Numbered from the stretch's first letter, positions 1 to 5,412 are shown. The stretch: 5,412 nt of DNA from an uncultured Lachnospiraceae bacterium (GCA_947068385.1 CAMTBF010000276.1:1-5412); one strand, 5' to 3'. Numbers and translations: made by a program. Notes: a model not told the origin generated them from the sequence alone.

Positions 1-73
1 ATTTCCCATGCTGTCTTGCAATCCGGCAAACTTCAACGCCTACACTTTCTGCCAATAAAAATTTGAAAATCCC

Positions 74-102
74 TTGATAAACCTTTCCGAATCGAATAAA
101 CT
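74..102 (+). promoter_or_regulatory. Possible sigma-70 promoter for the Uma2 gene
   Basis: A TTGATA box (74-79) is followed after 17 bases by TAAACT (97-102). This matches five of six -35 consensus bases and four of six -10 bases, in an AT-rich stretch on the correct strand. Transcription would begin near 109-111 and give a leader of about 120 bases ahead of the Uma2 start. The -10 box is weak, so this is a candidate only. Confidence 0.35.
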
Positions 103-109
103 ATCCATA

Positions 110-140
110 GTCACCACTTTTTCAGGGTGTGGATTGAAAT
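110..140 (+). repeat. Solitary sequence resembling a type I-C CRISPR repeat
   Basis: This 31-base stretch begins GTCAC and ends GTGGATTGAAAT, the characteristic 5' and 3' ends of type I-C CRISPR repeats, which are usually about 32 bases. CACC (112-115) can pair with GGTG (126-129), in the place where family members carry their stem, although the stem here is shorter and imperfect. No second copy is visible at normal spacer distance on either side, so within this window it is not an array. It could be a degenerate terminal repeat, a relic, or chance similarity. Confidence 0.25.
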
Positions 141-163
141 ATTGGCTATATGGTTTCTGAACC

Positions 164-194
164 CTGTGGCAGCTGACTGCATCAGTTGCCGCAG
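164..194 (+). promoter_or_regulatory. Stable hairpin in the Uma2 leader
   Basis: Bases 164-176 pair with 182-194 to form an uninterrupted 13-bp stem with a five-base loop (CTGCA, 177-181). Two of the pairs are G-U wobbles (167/191 and 172/186). In the minus-strand transcript these would be C-A mismatches, so the structure favours + strand RNA. It lies 20 bases before the Shine-Dalgarno site of the Uma2 gene. No T-run follows, so it is not a standard terminator. Its lower stem competes with another pairing, 123-128 with 161-166 (CAGGGT/ACCCTG). It matches no riboswitch class that I recognise. Confidence 0.5.
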
Positions 195-229
195 AGGTAC
201 ATAACCTAAAAACGAAAGGAGGCTCCCCC

Positions 230-796
230 ATGTCCGCAGCTTTACAGCAAAATCTCCCCCTCATCACCTTAGAAGAATACGAATCCCTCCCCGAAGACAC
301 AAGGGCTGAGGTCTTCGATGGGCAAATCCATTACATGGCCAGCCCCTCCCAGAGCCACCAGACCATCCTGACGGAGCTGCTCGTCGCCCTCCGCAATTAT
401 CTGCGGAAAAAAGGCGGCGGCTGTCAGGTATTCCCCGCCCCATTCGACGTGAAGCTTTCCGACAGCCCCCTTACCATGGTGCAGCCCGACCTCATGATTG
501 TGTGCGACAAAGACAAGCTGGACGGGAACCGCTGCAACGGCGCGCCTGACTTCATCATCGAAATCACCTCTCCCAGCAACCCGTCAGACGACTATATCCG
601 AAAGCTCTTCTACTATAAAAATGCCGGAGTCCGCGAATACTGGATTGTGGATCATCGCCGGAAGCTGGTGACCGTCAACTATTTCGAGGGGAACCTCCTC
701 AATGTCCAGTATTCCTTCGATTCCACAATCAGGGTCAAAATCTATGACGATTTGTTCATTGATTTCTCTGATATCGCCAATCTGCTGAATGCTTAA
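230..796 (+). CDS. Uma2-family (DUF820) endonuclease-like protein
   Basis: This 188-residue protein has the usual length and order of the Uma2/DUF820 family, whose fold is the PD-(D/E)XK nuclease type. Visible family signatures are the N-terminal 'LEEYESLPED' and E27 of 'AEVFDG', then D87 in 'VQPDLMIVCD', E111 in 'FIIEITSPSN', and the C-terminal block with K125, K130, 'GVREYWIVD' (133-141). D87 and E111 are the expected metal ligands, so the core looks intact. The protein has no membrane segment or signal peptide. The ATG start is fixed by an ideal AAAGGAGG (215-222) seven bases upstream. It is monocistronic and convergent with the gene to its right. The biological substrate of Uma2 proteins is poorly known. 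Many are stand-alone or linked to mobile DNA, so a DNA-cutting role is family-based inference. Confidence 0.9.
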   Translation: MSAALQQNLPLITLEEYESLPEDTRAEVFDGQIHYMASPSQSHQTILTELLVALRNYLRKKGGGCQVFPAPFDVKLSDSPLTMVQPDLMIVCDKDKLDGNRCNGAPDFIIEITSPSNPSDDYIRKLFYYKNAGVREYWIVDHRRKLVTVNYFEGNLLNVQYSFDSTIRVKIYDDLFIDFSDIANLLNA

Positions 797-903
797 TCCA
801 CTCAAAGCTGTCGCACCAGGCAGCTTCCACAGCCGTAGGCGGGTAGCGGACTCCTTCCCCACTATTCGCCATGCGGCCCATGCGCCACCCCAGCGATACC
901 CTT

Positions 904-919
904 AAGCGCCATAGCGCTT
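904..919. other. Small perfect hairpin in the convergent gap
   Basis: AAGCGC (904-909) and GCGCTT (914-919) form a 6-bp stem around the loop CATA. It lies about 108 bases after the Uma2 stop. No proper T-run follows on either strand, so a terminator role for the Uma2 transcript is possible but weak. The gap 797-1044 otherwise shows no gene-like frame, and open frames on both strands there lack ribosome binding sites. Confidence 0.3.
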
Positions 920-938
920 TGTACACATTTCTGTGCAT

Positions 939-971
939 AAAAGAAAGGCATATGCTCCTTCTGCATACGCC
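939..971 (-). terminator. Rho-independent terminator of the minus-strand operon
   Basis: Read on the minus strand, GGCGTATGC (971-963) pairs with GCATATGCC (955-947) across a seven-base loop, giving a 9-bp stem with one G-U wobble. TTTCTTTT (946-939) follows directly. It lies about 73 bases after the metallophosphoesterase stop codon, where the operon should end. The + strand also has a T-containing stretch after the stem (972-984), so it may act weakly in both directions for the converging Uma2 transcript. Confidence 0.65.
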
Positions 972-1044
972 CCTTTTCCTGTTTGTAATATCATCTGCCA
1001 CTTCTTCCCCGCCGCCAGCCGCCACGCCGCATTCCGGCTGCCTC

Positions 1045-2187
1045 CTAGCGCTCCGCCCCCAGCACATCGACCACCACATACTCCGACTTGCACCCGGTCT
1101 TGAACTGAATCGTCCAATCAGAAATCCCGGACGTGACGATAAAGTCCGTATTCTCCCGTCTTTCCAGCCCATAGATTTTGGCATCCATCCCCAGCCATTC
1201 CCCAAAGCGATGGAAAGGGAAGAGCTGCCCGCCGTGAGTGTGGCCGGACAGCACCAAATCCACCCCCGAAGCCGCCTGGGCATCGTACTCATAGGGCTGG
1301 TGATCCAGCACAATACTATACTTGTCCCTGTCAAGCCCGGCCGTCAGCGCCTCCATGGAAGCCCGGCCCGGTTCGAAGCGGTCCTGCCTTCCGATCAGAT
1401 AGAACTGCCCGCCCAGCAGCACCGTTTCATCCTGGAGCACCGTGACGCCGTTCCTCTCCAGCTCCACCACCAGATCCGCCCCGCTGTACCCTCTGTAGGC
1501 CGGGCCGAAATACCCCTTGTCATGGTTTCCAAAGGCATAGTAGACGCCATATGTAGCCTCCATCGCCCCAAGCGCCTCACAGGCCGCCACCATGTCCTCC
1601 TTCGTGGTGTCATCGTCCACATAGTCCCCTGCCACCACCACGATGTCCGGATGCTCCTCCTGCATCCGCTCCACCAGTTCCCCGAACCCCTCTCCGTCGA
1701 AGGTGCTCCCCACATGGGAATCCGCGAACAGCACAATCCGCAGGCTCCCCACCTGCTTCGTGGTCTCCAGCGCATACTCCGTGCGCCACACATGATGGGC
1801 CAGGTACCAGCCGCAGCCCAGGTAGCAGACCGTGATGCCCAGGGCGAAGACACCGGCGTAATATCTGTCAAAACGCCGCCCTCTCCTCTTTTGCACGATC
1901 AGGTTCACCAAATCGCAGAGCAGCCAGAACACCATCAGATGCATGACGCAGATCGCGGCATTGAAAACGCCAAGCGCCTTCCACAGGACCAGCACCATGA
2001 GCAGGGCCGGAACAAGCCCCAGGACGAAGCCCAGAAGCTTTCCTGGGACACGCTTCATCCACGGAATGCACCTCTTCCATTTTTCCACAGCCCGGCCGAC
2101 CAGCGTGAACCTGGCGAACCGGCTGGCCAGGTACAGGAAGCCGAAGGCCAGCCCCGCGAACAGCGCCCCGAAAATGAATGTCCACAT
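1045..2187 (-). CDS. Membrane-anchored calcineurin-like metallophosphoesterase
   Basis: The protein has 380 residues: an N-terminal membrane part and a C-terminal catalytic domain. Hydrophobic segments lie at about 2-22, 51-70, 73-97 and 109-130. The calcineurin-type motifs follow in the expected order: D156-x-H158, G187-D188-x-x-D191, G220-N-H-D223, H296 in 'VLDHQP', and G315-H-T-H318. All metal ligands appear to be present. The overall plan resembles YkuE/YaeI-like phosphoesterases, some of which act on membrane lipid precursors, but the substrate here cannot be read from sequence. The ATG lies 4 bases after the S-component stop codon, and GGGAG sits 9 bases upstream inside the end of that gene, so the two are probably translationally coupled. 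It is the last gene of the operon and is followed by a terminator. Confidence 0.9.
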   Translation of the reverse strand: MWTFIFGALFAGLAFGFLYLASRFARFTLVGRAVEKWKRCIPWMKRVPGKLLGFVLGLVPALLMVLVLWKALGVFNAAICVMHLMVFWLLCDLVNLIVQKRRGRRFDRYYAGVFALGITVCYLGCGWYLAHHVWRTEYALETTKQVGSLRIVLFADSHVGSTFDGEGFGELVERMQEEHPDIVVVAGDYVDDDTTKEDMVAACEALGAMEATYGVYYAFGNHDKGYFGPAYRGYSGADLVVELERNGVTVLQDETVLLGGQFYLIGRQDRFEPGRASMEALTAGLDRDKYSIVLDHQPYEYDAQAASGVDLVLSGHTHGGQLFPFHRFGEWLGMDAKIYGLERRENTDFIVTSGISDWTIQFKTGCKSEYVVVDVLGAER

Positions 2188-2191
2188 CCCT

Positions 2192-2794
2192 TTATTCTCC
2201 CGCCGCCTGGCTCACTGCCTTCTGCTCCCGCCTGAAGGGCACCAGCCCTGTCCGGTGCAGCGCCAGCATCAGCGCGGGAATCAGCACCAGCTGCAGGATA
2301 ATGCCGGGGATGGCGTTCAGGAAAGCGCTGGCCATGAACATCTGCCATGTGAAAGCGCCTCCCGCGATTCCCAATACCACGATGCTCACCGCCCCCCAGA
2401 CGATGCGCCCGCCCACCATGGCAATCAGCAGGGAGCGGTACAGGGACACGATGCACTGCCACCTGGAATGGTTGTATACGAAGCCCGCAATGGCCCCGTA
2501 AGCCGCAAGCTCAAAGGCCATGGCAATCCCGTTAGGCATAGGTGGCATGCCGAATAATACATGCCGCAATAGCGGCAGGATAAAGCCCACGATGCCGCCG
2601 TACTGCCATCCGCAGATCAGGCCGCAGACCAGGACCGGCAGATGCATGGGCAGCAGCATGTTGCCGATCTGGGGAATCTGCCCCGTGAAAAAGGGCAGCA
2701 CGATGCCCACCGCCGTCAGCATGGCCGCCAGCACCAGGTTCTGGATTCGTTTGCTGTTGTCTGTTCTCTCTGAAGTTCTTGTCGTTTTTTCCAA
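2192..2794 (-). CDS. ECF transporter S component (substrate-binding membrane protein)
   Basis: This 200-residue, very hydrophobic protein has about six membrane segments (near 18-37, 43-63, 65-83, 87-107, 117-145 and 150-178), the plan of S components of energy-coupling factor vitamin transporters. The stretch 'LLPMHLPVLVCGLICG' (47-62), followed by 'GFILPLLRHVLFGMPPMP', is typical of the family. From memory this wording is closest to the PanT/PdxU2-like group, but the ligand is not certain. The energising EcfA1, EcfA2 and EcfT proteins are absent here, which fits a group II system sharing a module encoded elsewhere. The start is TTG (2792-2794), chosen because AAGGAG (2807-2802) sits seven bases upstream and no ATG before the first membrane helix fits. 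It follows the kinase gene by 106 bases with no terminator between them. Confidence 0.88.
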   Translation of the reverse strand: MEKTTRTSERTDNSKRIQNLVLAAMLTAVGIVLPFFTGQIPQIGNMLLPMHLPVLVCGLICGWQYGGIVGFILPLLRHVLFGMPPMPNGIAMAFELAAYGAIAGFVYNHSRWQCIVSLYRSLLIAMVGGRIVWGAVSIVVLGIAGGAFTWQMFMASAFLNAIPGIILQLVLIPALMLALHRTGLVPFRREQKAVSQAAGE

Positions 2795-2900
2795 TTTTTA
2801 TCTCCTTTTTCCCATTTATTCTTTGTTCCCCTCACGTTGGCCTACCGGCCTCGACCATCCCGCTCTCCCGGAGCCCACGCCGTCCGGAACCGAGCTTCCC
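2795..2900 (-). other. Gap between kinase and S-component genes
   Basis: This 106-base GC-rich spacer has short self-complementary pieces, for example GGCC-GGTA-GGCC and CTC-CGG-GAG read on the minus strand. No T-run follows any stem, and no convincing -35/-10 pair is present. Co-transcription of the kinase and S-component genes is therefore likely, and I recognise no riboswitch. The S-component Shine-Dalgarno site is at 2802-2807. Confidence 0.5.
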
Positions 2901-3491
2901 TCAAAAAGCCCCGCCGGTGTCCAGCACCATGTCGCTTGTGGCCTCCACGTCAAAGCGCCGGAAATAATTCTCCTCCATGGGAATCCAGCGCTGTTCGAAA
3001 GCGGCGAACCTGCTGCCCTCCCGCTGCTTCAGGCGGCGGCGCTGCACCTCCCCGGCGCAGGTGAGGAATATGGTCAAGTCGTAGGCTATATCCATGGAAG
3101 GATGCCGGGAGTAGCTCCCCTCCACCACCGTCAGCTCACGGCGGGGCAGCGTCATCGCCTCCCCAAAGCTGTCCCCAGGGCAGCAATAGGGGCGATAGAC
3201 CGCGTCCTTCCCCGCCTGGATCGGGAGCAGCAGCTCACTGCGCAGCCTCTCGAAATCCATGTTGCCCCCCGGGACGGCTTCCCAGTCCCCGGCCCGCCTG
3301 GCGAAGGGCAGGTAGAAATCGTCCATGTGCAGCACGTTGCAGGGGAAGCTCTCCTCTATGAGCCGGGCCAGCCAGGTCTTGCCGCTGCCGCACCGCCCGT
3401 CTATGGCAATGACCGCAGGCCCTCCCCTCTCCGCAATCCCCTTAATCCGCTCCAGCACAGGGGAAAATATCCGCGCCCCATCATCCCTCAT
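2901..3491 (-). CDS. P-loop kinase of the uridine kinase/phosphoribulokinase superfamily
   Basis: This 196-residue soluble protein is a small-molecule kinase. It has a complete Walker A motif, G32-RCGSG-K38-T39, after the hydrophobic strand 'AVIAID'. Next come 'MDDFYLP' (56-62), with the acidic pair D57/D58 typical of uridine-kinase-like enzymes, and 'LTVVEGSYS' (120-128), where E124 fills the Walker-B-like position. The arginine-rich stretch R151-R153 and R157 resembles a lid. Length fits the short nucleoside/vitamin kinase branch of the superfamily, which also includes nicotinamide riboside kinase and type I pantothenate kinase. The acceptor substrate is not evident. The ATG has GGAGG (3503-3499) seven bases upstream. 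It is the first gene of the minus-strand operon, just ahead of the ECF S component, which suggests that it phosphorylates the imported compound. Confidence 0.85.
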   Translation of the reverse strand: MRDDGARIFSPVLERIKGIAERGGPAVIAIDGRCGSGKTWLARLIEESFPCNVLHMDDFYLPFARRAGDWEAVPGGNMDFERLRSELLLPIQAGKDAVYRPYCCPGDSFGEAMTLPRRELTVVEGSYSRHPSMDIAYDLTIFLTCAGEVQRRRLKQREGSRFAAFEQRWIPMEENYFRRFDVEATSDMVLDTGGAF

Positions 3492-3510
3492 CCGTATTCC
3501 TCCGCTTTCT

Positions 3511-3528
3511 GACCAAAATGACCAAAAT
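3511..3528 (-). repeat. Tandem 9-base repeat in the kinase leader
   Basis: GACCAAAAT occurs twice in a row (3511-3519 and 3520-3528, + strand reading). It falls a few bases downstream of the predicted transcription start and ahead of the kinase Shine-Dalgarno site, a position where a bound protein could block transcription. Two further CCAAAA copies (3585-3590 and 3595-3600) lie on the other side of the promoter. An operator role is inference. Confidence 0.4.
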
Positions 3529-3541
3529 CCGTCTCCATACC

Positions 3542-3571
3542 ACTATACCGATTCCGGCCCGGTCTTGTCAA
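3542..3571 (-). promoter_or_regulatory. Sigma-70 promoter of the kinase-ECF-phosphoesterase operon
   Basis: On the minus strand a perfect TTGACA -35 box (3571-3566) is followed by an 18-base spacer and TATAGT (3547-3542), which matches five of six -10 consensus bases. Initiation near 3535 would give a leader of about 45 bases before the kinase ATG. It is the strongest promoter match in the window and directs the three-gene operon leftward. Confidence 0.82.
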
Positions 3572-3664
3572 GCCCTCTTGCATCCCAAAACGCCCCAAAA
3601 AGCTGCCGGGGATGGATTCGGCCCGTCCAGGCGCATGCCTTTTCAAGCAATTTCCGAATAGCGA

Positions 3665-3693
3665 TTGCCAGATTCGTCAATTTGATGTATAAA
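3665..3693 (+). promoter_or_regulatory. Sigma-70 promoter of the phospholipase D-like gene
   Basis: TTGCCA (3665-3670), a 17-base spacer and TATAAA (3688-3693) form a good housekeeping promoter on the + strand. Transcription would start near 3700, giving a leader of about 35 bases before the PLD-like ATG. It is divergent from the operon promoter, with about 100 bases between the two -35 boxes, so a regulator bound between them could affect both. Confidence 0.72.
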
Positions 3694-3734
3694 AAAGATA
3701 TGAGGAAAAATAGAGGAAAAAGAGGTATCCGTAC

Positions 3735-5129
3735 ATGAAAAAACATCGGCTGCGCAAGCTCCTGCTCGTCATTGCCCTCCTGGCGGCCTACGCCTGCGCC
3801 ATCGTGCTCCCCTACGCCAGTCAGCCCTCCGTCACGGCCGCCACCGCGGAAAGCTTCTCCACCGCCGATTTCTATGGGGAGGGAGACAATGGCGAGCGCG
3901 CCAGGATCATTTCCGGCAACGGCGAGGCCCTGGCGGAGCGCATCCGCCTGATTTCCCAGGCAGAGGAGGAAATCATCCTGAGCACCTTCGACTTCAACGC
4001 GGACAACAGCGGAAAGATGCTGCTGGCCGCCCTGCTGGATGCCGCCAGGCGGGGCGTCCGCGTAAGCCTGCTGGTGGACGGCCTGGCCTATGCCACCGGC
4101 ATCCTGGGGAATCCCTGGTTCCAGGCCCTGACTGTAGAGGAAAACGTGGAGCTAAAAATCTATAATCCGCTGAACCCGCTCAAGCCCTGGAACCTCATGG
4201 GACGCCTCCACGACAAATACCTGATTGCGGATTGGACGGCCTACATCCTGGGAGGCAGGAACTGCTATGATTTCTTCCTGGGCGACCACGATGGCTATAT
4301 GAACTACGACTGGGACGTTCTGGTGTGCTGCCAGGATGCCCGGGACTTTCCCTCCATGGACCAGCTACGGGAATACTTCCAGTCCGTCTGGAGCCTGGAC
4401 GTCTGCCGTACCGTGGACGGTGGAAAGCCAAAAAGGCAGGATGAGCTCCAGGCCCTCTACAGCCGGATGCAGCAGGAGCACCCGGACTGGTTCGAGCCTG
4501 TGGATTACATAGATCTCACTGTCCCGGCCCAAAGAATCCGGCTGGTATCCAATCCAATCGGGCCCCAGGTCAAGGAGCCTTTGGTCTTCCATTCCATCAC
4601 GGAACTGATGGAGCAGGCGGAAAAGTCCGTCTCCATCCATACCCCCTACATCCTCTGCGACGACTGGATGCTGGCCCAGCTATCGGACATCTGCGCCAGC
4701 GTGCCGGAAGTCACCATGATGACCAATTCCGTGGCCAACAACGGCAATCCCTTCGGGGCCATGGACTACTATGTGAACAAGGAAAAGCTCCTGGGCAGCG
4801 GCGTGGGCATGCTGGAGTACGACAGCGGCGTCTCCTACCACGGGAAATGCTTCACCATCGATGACCGCATCGCCGCCGTGGGCTCCTTCAACTGGGACAT
4901 GCGCAGCGCCTACCTGGACACGGAGCTGATGCTGGTCATCGACAGCCCCGAGCTGAACCGGCAGCTGCGGGAGGCCATGGGCGGATACGAGCAGGATGCC
5001 CTGAAGGTCATCGATGCCCATTCCTACGACCTGGCGGAGGGACAGACGCCCCAGCCTCTCTCCCCAGGCAAGGAGCGCCGCCTCAAAATCCTGTACCGCC
5101 TGGCATACTGGGCCAGGTTCCTGATGTAG
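3735..5129 (+). CDS. Membrane-anchored phospholipase D / cardiolipin synthase-like protein
   Basis: The protein has 464 residues. A basic N-terminus and one hydrophobic segment (about 8-27) form a signal anchor that should place the catalytic part outside the cytoplasm. Two HKD motifs mark the PLD superfamily: H159-x-K161-x4-D166 with 'GGRN' at 173-176, and H369-x-K371-x4-D376 with 'GSFNWD' at 383-388. Both are intact, so the enzyme should be active as a two-lobed pseudo-dimer using histidine nucleophiles. The second half resembles ClsC-type cardiolipin synthases ('AVGSFNWDMRSAYLDTELML'). It lacks the two N-terminal transmembrane helices of standard ClsA, so a phosphatidyltransferase or phospholipase working on membrane lipids is likely but unproven. 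The ATG follows AGAGG (3721-3725) by nine bases. It is monocistronic and divergent from the kinase operon. Confidence 0.9.
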   Translation: MKKHRLRKLLLVIALLAAYACAIVLPYASQPSVTAATAESFSTADFYGEGDNGERARIISGNGEALAERIRLISQAEEEIILSTFDFNADNSGKMLLAALLDAARRGVRVSLLVDGLAYATGILGNPWFQALTVEENVELKIYNPLNPLKPWNLMGRLHDKYLIADWTAYILGGRNCYDFFLGDHDGYMNYDWDVLVCCQDARDFPSMDQLREYFQSVWSLDVCRTVDGGKPKRQDELQALYSRMQQEHPDWFEPVDYIDLTVPAQRIRLVSNPIGPQVKEPLVFHSITELMEQAEKSVSIHTPYILCDDWMLAQLSDICASVPEVTMMTNSVANNGNPFGAMDYYVNKEKLLGSGVGMLEYDSGVSYHGKCFTIDDRIAAVGSFNWDMRSAYLDTELMLVIDSPELNRQLREAMGGYEQDALKVIDAHSYDLAEGQTPQPLSPGKERRLKILYRLAYWARFLM

Positions 5130-5150
5130 CCTGGCTCCCTGCCATCTTTC

Positions 5151-5190
5151 ATGTCCCTGTTTACGGATTCCGGTCTGTCCGCAGGGACAT
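5151..5190. terminator. Inverted repeat between convergent genes, possible bidirectional terminator
   Basis: ATGTCCCTG (5151-5159) and CAGGGACAT (5182-5190) are perfect 9-bp inverted copies around a 22-base loop, which has a small inner CGGA/TCCG pairing. The element fills most of the 68-base gap between the PLD-like stop and the stop of the converging gene. T-richness on the + strand begins only about 8 bases later (5198-5215), and the minus side has none, so it is a non-standard terminator or a different structural element. Confidence 0.4.
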
Positions 5191-5197
5191 CTGTGCA

Positions 5198-5412
5198 TTA
5201 TTCTCTTTCTTGTTCACGAATCTCCCAATGTCCGGACTTTCCACTGCCCACATAGACCAGATTGTCCATGGCATCGATAATCCTCTGAACTGTACGAAGG
5301 CTCACCGATAACTTTCCAGCCATCTGTTTGCGTGTGATTTTATTATTACTTTGAACCAAAATCAATATCTGAGCTGCATAATCAGTTTTTTTATCGCTTT
5401 CTGCCGTTATGG
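5198..5412 (-). CDS. Partial gene: C-terminal winged-helix of a Schlafen/AlbA_2-type ATP-binding regulator
   Basis: An open minus-strand frame enters from the right edge and ends with TAA at 5200-5198, so the start lies outside the window and only the last 70 residues are visible. They read as a helix-turn-helix domain: 'QILILVQSNNKITRKQMAGKL', then the recognition helix 'SLRTVQRIIDAM', and a final wing 'VGSGKSGHWEI'. This closing pattern is typical of the C-terminal winged helix of COG2865-like proteins, which carry an N-terminal Schlafen/AlbA_2 domain and are annotated as ATP-binding transcriptional regulators. Other winged-helix families could end similarly. Its codons are clearly more AT-rich than those of the neighbouring PLD-like gene, which hints at separate origin. 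It converges on the PLD-like gene with a 68-base gap. Confidence 0.7.
   Translation of the reverse strand, partial: ITAESDKKTDYAAQILILVQSNNKITRKQMAGKLSVSLRTVQRIIDAMDNLVYVGSGKSGHWEIREQERE

Noticed and set aside
1..100. A 33-codon open frame on the minus strand running off the left edge, ending '...VGVEVCRIARQHGK'
   Set aside because: The residues look somewhat protein-like, but a stop lies at 103-101. The only possible start after it is a TTG near 55 with poor Shine-Dalgarno spacing, so more sequence to the left is needed to support a gene.
40..300. An 86-codon minus-strand open frame over the Uma2 start
   Set aside because: It overlaps the well-supported Uma2 start and leader, has no ribosome binding site, and gives no recognisable protein.
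797..1044. A further small gene between Uma2 and the phosphoesterase
   Set aside because: Open frames here are extensions of shadows from the neighbours and none has a ribosome binding site. The space is explained by two hairpins.
871..2235. A 454-codon open frame on the + strand, opposite the metallophosphoesterase
   Set aside because: Its product is low-complexity in H, P, Q and R with no domain, and it lacks a Shine-Dalgarno site. The opposite strand encodes a protein with every calcineurin-type motif, so this frame is a by-product of GC-rich codons.
2795..2900. A vitamin riboswitch ahead of the S-component gene
   Set aside because: I looked for conserved TPP, FMN, cobalamin and similar motifs and a terminator or sequestering stem. 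Only short local stems without a T-run are present.
2520..3512. A 330-codon open frame on the + strand, opposite the S component and kinase
   Set aside because: It spans two well-supported minus-strand genes and their gap, is rich in P, R and H, and shows no recognisable domain or ribosome binding site.
3543..3746. A 67-codon minus-strand open frame in the divergent control region
   Set aside because: It covers both promoters and has no Shine-Dalgarno site. Its hydrophobic start comes from the A-rich leader of the PLD-like gene read backwards.

Overview
The window looks like chromosomal DNA of a moderately GC-rich, Gram-positive-type bacterium, most likely a gut Firmicute of the Lachnospiraceae kind. 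The basis is strong GGAGG-type Shine-Dalgarno sites, a TTG start behind AAGGAG, an ECF-type vitamin transporter S component, and protein wording typical of that group. Taxonomy is inference; no rRNA or marker gene is present.

Layout, left to right. Positions 1-229 are AT-rich and hold no convincing gene, but they contain a possible promoter, a single 31-base element resembling a type I-C CRISPR repeat, and a strong 13-bp hairpin. These lie just ahead of a stand-alone Uma2-family (DUF820, PD-(D/E)XK fold) nuclease-like gene at 230-796, + strand. A 248-base convergent gap (797-1044) holds a good rho-independent terminator for the minus strand. Next comes a minus-strand operon, read from right to left: a P-loop kinase of the uridine kinase/phosphoribulokinase superfamily (3491-2901), an ECF transporter S component with a TTG start (2794-2192), and a membrane-anchored calcineurin-like metallophosphoesterase (2187-1045) that begins 4 bases after the S-component stop. 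A near-consensus sigma-70 promoter (TTGACA, 18 bases, TATAGT) drives this operon. Pairs of CCAAAA motifs sit on both sides of it.

Divergent from the operon, at 3735-5129 on the + strand, is a membrane-anchored phospholipase D/cardiolipin-synthase-like protein with two intact HKD motifs and its own promoter (TTGCCA, 17 bases, TATAAA). A perfect 9-bp inverted repeat separates it from the 3' end of a converging, less GC-rich minus-strand gene that runs off the right edge. That gene's visible 70 residues form a winged-helix domain like the C-terminus of Schlafen/AlbA_2-type ATP-binding regulators.

Working together: the kinase and S component suggest a salvage cassette in which a small vitamin- or nucleoside-like molecule is imported, through shared EcfA/EcfT proteins encoded elsewhere, and trapped by phosphorylation. 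The phosphoesterase and the divergent PLD enzyme both act at the membrane and may belong to envelope lipid metabolism. No complete new multi-gene system is evident. The least explained parts are the leader of the Uma2 gene and the repeated motifs around the kinase promoter.
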